Below, one piece after another: positions 26,801 to 32,800 of a stretch of DNA of 64,000 bases (position 1 is its first letter; every line of letters starts with the position of its first letter). The stretch is from Branchiostoma floridae (lineage: Eukaryota; Chordata; Leptocardii; Amphioxiformes; Branchiostomatidae): positions 6,308,885-6,372,884 of the forward strand of contig NC_049986.1 of the NCBI RefSeq assembly GCF_000003815.2, read 5' to 3'. Position numbers and translations under genes: made by a program. The notes under the pieces are model-generated. The model was not told the origin of the DNA, did not search any database, and saw only the letters and a program-made list of their open reading frames with translations.

Positions 26801-29800
26801 GCCCTTGTGCATTAGTTTTGGGGTCTCCAGAGGATGTCATCCATAAAATGTGGCCTAATATCAGAACTCGAATAAAACTTTTTGTACATCACATTGCAAA
26901 AGAGTTGACTAAGAATGTGTACTCACCTGAGAGGTGTTAAACCCTGTCCTCAGCACATATGCAATACAGCCATTGTCAGGAGCTGGAAATCACAATCAAT
27001 GGTAAATTAAGGACATTACACATAACGCTAGTTCACCTTTATCCGTGGGGTAACCTACATTCGTTGCTTTTCAAAACAGCACATGTAGGGATATCAAGTG
27101 GACGTACGGTTGTTTCAAATTGTAATATTTTCAAAATATAGCAGTTTGAACCCACATTTCGTCCGCATGATAGCCCTAAATGCGCTGCTTTTGAAAACAA
27201 CGGAGATAGGTTACCCCGCGGATAAAGGTGAACTAGCATTAGGTAGGGTGAGTGTATACCTGTCAACAAATGTTTAGCGGGATGATTATGATTACTTTGA
27301 GAAGTTTGACAATTGTAAACACTTGACAACTGTAGGAGGAACTATAATACAGCAGTCAAAGTGTTCTTGCCAGGCCTTTTCAACATAGGGGGCTCCTATG
27401 CTGTGATTTGGATCCTCTGTGTATGCTATGATTTGGGTCCCTACACTGTGATTTGGGCCCCTATGTTGTGTTTCAACATAAGAAGGTGACTTTTCTGTTT
27501 TGTAACCCATCTTTATTACAAGGCTTTATTTCACTATAATATTGTTTCTAAGGGTTATGAATTTAAAATTTTTAGGGGGAGGATTCCCCAAGACTCCCTA
27601 CCATGTTAACACCTGCATGGTGTACCACATTAGCTTTGCTGCACTGAGATGCTCCTATATTATATATGCCGTGAAAAAATTCTGGTGAGAACAGTGAGTC
27701 ATATAATCTAAGGGGAAAGTAACAGTAAGAAAGTAGAACATTCAGCCTCACATTTCAGTCCTGCTGCAGTTTTCCCAGGAGGGGTGTGTTGTACCACCTT
27801 GGTGCCTCCAAAGATGATGTGCAGCTTTCCATCTACATCAGGATCCAGGACATAGTCTGGCTCCAGGCTTTCCACAGGCTCCTGACAAAACAACAGTACT
27901 TCATCATTCTGTACCTAGGCTACCATAAGGGTGTTTCACAAGAACTTCGTGAAGAGGCATGTGTTATACTACTAATTGTAATTGTAATTGTAATTGTAAT
28001 TAGCAGTGGTTTGGTAGTTTTCGTCACAACACACCACAAACGTGCTTATTGTTGTTGCAACTATCAAATTAAAACACTGCAAAAATATTTCTCTACAAAC
28101 TAGGGGTGGGTACTGGTACAAAAAAAAACTTTTTTTCTTGTTGGACCTGTCTAAAAAAAAAAAACAGATCAAAAAAAGTTTTGGTGCTTACTGGTTCAAG
28201 GAAATAGCAAGAGCGAAGTACAGACAACAGTAGACAGAGTTAATAGTCATTTCTGCGAAGTTTCTACAGTCAAACTTACAGAGTTTACATGGAGACAGGA
28301 TTCTAAAATGCCAGTGGGTGTTGGATAGTCTGCGAAACAGATTCTTTTGTAGAAAACTGGACCATTCTTTTGAGTATCGCCCATTCATAAGTTTTCACAA
28401 ACAATTAGGTCCATGTCCAAGTTCAGGTCCGGATGTGGACCTGATACTCAGGACCTGAACCACACCGGTATCCGAATTTTCTGTACAGGTACCCAACCCT
28501 ACTATGAAAAACGCAGTACCTTCATCTGTGGTACAGACTCCCCAGTCAGCATTGCCTCATCCACAATACATGGGCCCCTCAACAGTAACAGGTCACATGG
28601 CACAGGGTTGTCATGTTGGGAACGTCCTGTTTACACAAGAAAAACATGAACACAACTGTTACTCAAATTCTTATTGCATCTACACTATTCTTAGCACTAT
28701 GTATGTAGATGAATATGTGGTAAGCTGGTGGCCTAACAGTTACAGTATTGGGCTCAGAACCAATTGGTTCCAAGTTCAATACTCAATGTTGTGATCTATG
28801 ATCTTGTGAACTTTCCCTGACAGTGGAGTGATACCCACTGAGCTCCTAGCCTTAATTGTGTCTATCTCTACCTGAAGTGTGAAAAATCTGCACATCATGT
28901 GGCGCAATGCAGCAGGGTGTTCTATTCAAAACCGAGAGGTTCTAGGTTTGAATCAGTTGTTGTGCCACCGATATTGTGCCCTTGGGAAAGGCACTTTGCA
29001 TGACTTTCCTCACTTCACTCTGGTGGAAATGAGTACCTAGCTTAGGTCAGGGCTATCCCTCAGATAGGACGTTAAATGGAGGTCACACGTTTGAGGAGAG
29101 TCACATTTTGAGCACATTAAAGAACCTACAGCACTTATTTGAAAAGAGTAGGGGTCTTTCCCAGTGTGAGTGGATCAAACCATTCCCACTCAAAATGGGG
29201 TAGGGAATCTCCCGAGCAGCCTCGTAACCCCTGCCTCTCCTATTGAGTCAGTGAAGTCAAGCTTGCCTATGCTTCATGTTTCTGACTTAGGGAGAAGAAA
29301 TTTTGCTACAGTTATCCCTATTGGCCACTCTTCATCTTCATGATGATCTTCATCAGGCCCTTCGAACTTGATTTTTAAAATAAAAATGAGGGAATGAATG
29401 ATTCACCTATAGAACAGATGTCTCCCGGCACCAGTTCATCACTGTTGATGGGTCTCCACTTGCGGTTCCTGTACACCTGGATGAGGAAGGGTTTGTTCCC
29501 CATCTTTCTGATCTCTGACATGTTCCTCATCTGCTGCTGGACCAGTGTTGCCTCGAACGCCACCAGCATAAACAGGGTGAAGATACTGAAACAGGGAGAA
29601 AACATCAGCCACCAGCATGAACAGGGTGAAGATACTGAAACAGGGAGAAAACATCAGCCACCAGCATGAACAGGGTGAAGATACTGAAACAGGGAGAAAA
29701 CATCAGCCACCAGCATGAACAGGGTGAAGATACTGAAACAGGGAGAAAACATCAGCCACCAGCATGAACAGGGTGAAGATACTGAAACAGGGAGAAAACA

Positions 29801-32800
29801 TCAGCCACCAGCATAATCAGGGTGAAGATACTGAAACAGGGAGAAAACATTAGCCACCAGCATGAACAGGGTGAAGATACTGAAACAGGGAGAAAACATC
29901 AGACGCCAGCATGAACAGGGTGAAGATACTGAAACAGGGAGAAAACATTAGCATTGACCGTGGGATGGCCGAGTGGGTATAGTGTTGGCCTTGCATTTGG
30001 TACGTTGTGAGTTCGATCCCCACCAAGTCATACCTCAGCTCCCCCCCCCCACCCCCACGATGCCCCACGTGGGGCTATTTGGGGGTACCCTATGCAGATG
30101 CAGATACCAAAGACTTTAAAATTGGTACAGCTGCTTTCTCTGCTTAGCACTCAGCATTCAGGAAAGAGTGTGGATCCGAAGTTGAACACATACCACTATC
30201 AGTGGACTAGCCCCCTGCTGTAGTGATTGCACAAAAGTTGTATGGCCCAGGGCTCCTAAAATGGAGATGGGTGCTGCCCTATTCACCATCAGGCATGGGA
30301 AGGACTTTGACTTTGATCCAGGGGCATCCACCTTCCATGGTGCAGAGTTTTAGAGAATTCAACCGAAGAATGTGACCACAAGTGACCTAGTAGCATCCCT
30401 GGTCAATCAGGAATTTTAAGCTGGTTAGCTAGTACATCCCAATATCTGATCATTTTGAGAACAGTGCATCCAAATGATGCCTGAATGCATGCCTGGCTAA
30501 AAGCCTACTGCAGATCATAAGTATTTTGTTGTATTCCCTGTACCTTACCTGTAGTACCAGTACTCATCCAGACACCACAGTCCCAAACAGTGTACCTACC
30601 TGTAGTACCAGTACTCATCCAGACACCACAGTCCCACACTGTGTACCTACCTGTAGTACCAGTACTCATCCAGATACCACAGCCCCACACAGTGTACCTA
30701 CCTGTAGTACCAGTACTCATCCAGACACCACAGTCCCACACAGTGTGCCTACCTGTAGTACCAGTACTCATCCAGATACCACAGCCCCACACAGTGTACC
30801 TACCTGTAGTACCAGTACTCATCCAGACACCACAGCCCCACACAGTGTACCTACCTGTAGTACCAGTACTCATCCAGACACCACAGCCCCACACAGTGTA
30901 CCTACCTGTAGTACCAGTACTCATCCAGACACCACAGCCCCACACAGTGTACCTACCTGTAGTACCAGTACTCATCCAGACACCACAGCCCCACACAGTG
31001 TACCTACCTGTAGTACCAGTACTCATCCAGACACCACAGCCCCACACAGTGTGCCTACCTGTAGTACCAGTACTCATCTAGACACCACAGCCCCACACAG
31101 TGTGCCTACCTGTAGTACCAGTACTCATCTAGACACCACAGCCGCACACAGAACACCTGTACCTACCTGTAGTACCAGTACTCATCTAGACACCACAGCC
31201 GCACACAGAACACCTGTACCTACCTGTAGTACCAGTACTCATCCAGACACCACAGCCCCACACAGAACACCTGGAACACGAAGAAAGGAGCTGTGGCTCT
31301 CTCCTTAAACAGCTCCGCAAAGTCTGGAACAACCATCTGGACTCTGCGAACACAAAAATGAACAACGATATGAGTAAACTTGAAGATCTAAAGAGCACAA
31401 CAAGGCCTCTCTGCATTTCAACCACTTTGATCCCTGAAATGAAATACAAAATTCTGTTTCCTAGCATGGCAGCAACTTTGTCATGCTGATTTAGATATTA
31501 CCTCCACACTTGCACGAAATCAGGTTTTAACACTGCCTGTAAGATATAAGTTTAGTCAGAATTTCATGATTGTCAGAGGATTTACTCCCTAGTGAAAGGG
31601 AGTCTAGTGCGTCCAATTTCAGATTACTTTTAGAACAGCGTGTCCAAATGACACCTAGACACATGCCTGACTAAAAGCCTGATTGTGATATGGTTAGACT
31701 ACTTTGAAAGCAAACGATTGAAGAGATTTAGTAGTAGTTGCAAGCAGTGTTTTTTCCATCCCCTGGATTTTGAATGTAAATCCTGTCAAAGGTGCAACAA
31801 TCCAAAGGTGCCTGAGTGCATGCTCCCCCAGGAAAATTTTGAAATCAAGACCCTCTGAAACACTATTTCCTTTATTTTCAGGGGCAAATTTTGCTGGTAG
31901 ACTTTGTTTGGTTCAACTAATGCCTTTATATGCCAATTATTCTCCATCACAGAGTATAGAATGGGCAAAATATTTGTTCGTCTCCATCTGCAAATTCCGG
32001 CAAAGGACAGAAGGACCGATGCTGGCTAGAACACTGAGTCAAGTACTCAGGGCTCGAAGTACCACCTGCATATGCAGGTTAATGCAGGTAAAATTGGAGC
32101 TGTGCAGATATTTCTGGTATACCTGCACCTAGCCTGCACAGGTCCATGTACTGGGTTTTATACATATATCACATATGTCCTATGATGTAGGTATATATGG
32201 AATATTAGCTGCATTGAATGTTATCACCTTAGTGACCTATAAAGAATATAAGAATAAATAGCAATGGTTCCTGAACAATTCTAGTATGAACCATACTTCC
32301 TAGTTAAGAGTGGTGCAGGTAAAATTTGTCTACTGCAGGTAATCTTAAATTTTAGTTTTTGTTACCTGCACCAGTGCACTTTTGCAGAAAAAAGTATTTT
32401 GAGCCCTGAGTACTGTTACAGTAGTATAATGTGTTTTACTACATGTACGTACTCATTTTTCCCAAATTTGGCGCTGGCCCTGCTGATGTCAGCCTCGTCC
32501 TGGTACCCTCGGCAGGCCTGGTACGCCTTCATCGGCAGGTCCACGGGAAACTCCACCGCTCGGAACTGCTTCTTCTCCTCGCTGTCGTACACATACTTGA
32601 TCTTCTGGAAGTTGAACCAGATCTGCTCTGCTCCAGAGGCGTTGTCCTAAAAATCAAAGGCAAAAACTTGTGTAAAGACTCTTTAAGTTTAAACCACTGT
32701 GAATACATTCCTGTCATACCTGGGCCACCATAACATTAAGGTGTTCCAGACAAGATGATAAATTTCCGTATCACACGGGCTTCTTAGTTGTATCACACAG

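Noticed and set aside
30526-31308. 260-codon plus-strand frame rich in serine and threonine
   Set aside because: It is the 51 bp array read antisense to ATP13A1; the 17-residue period comes from the repeat.
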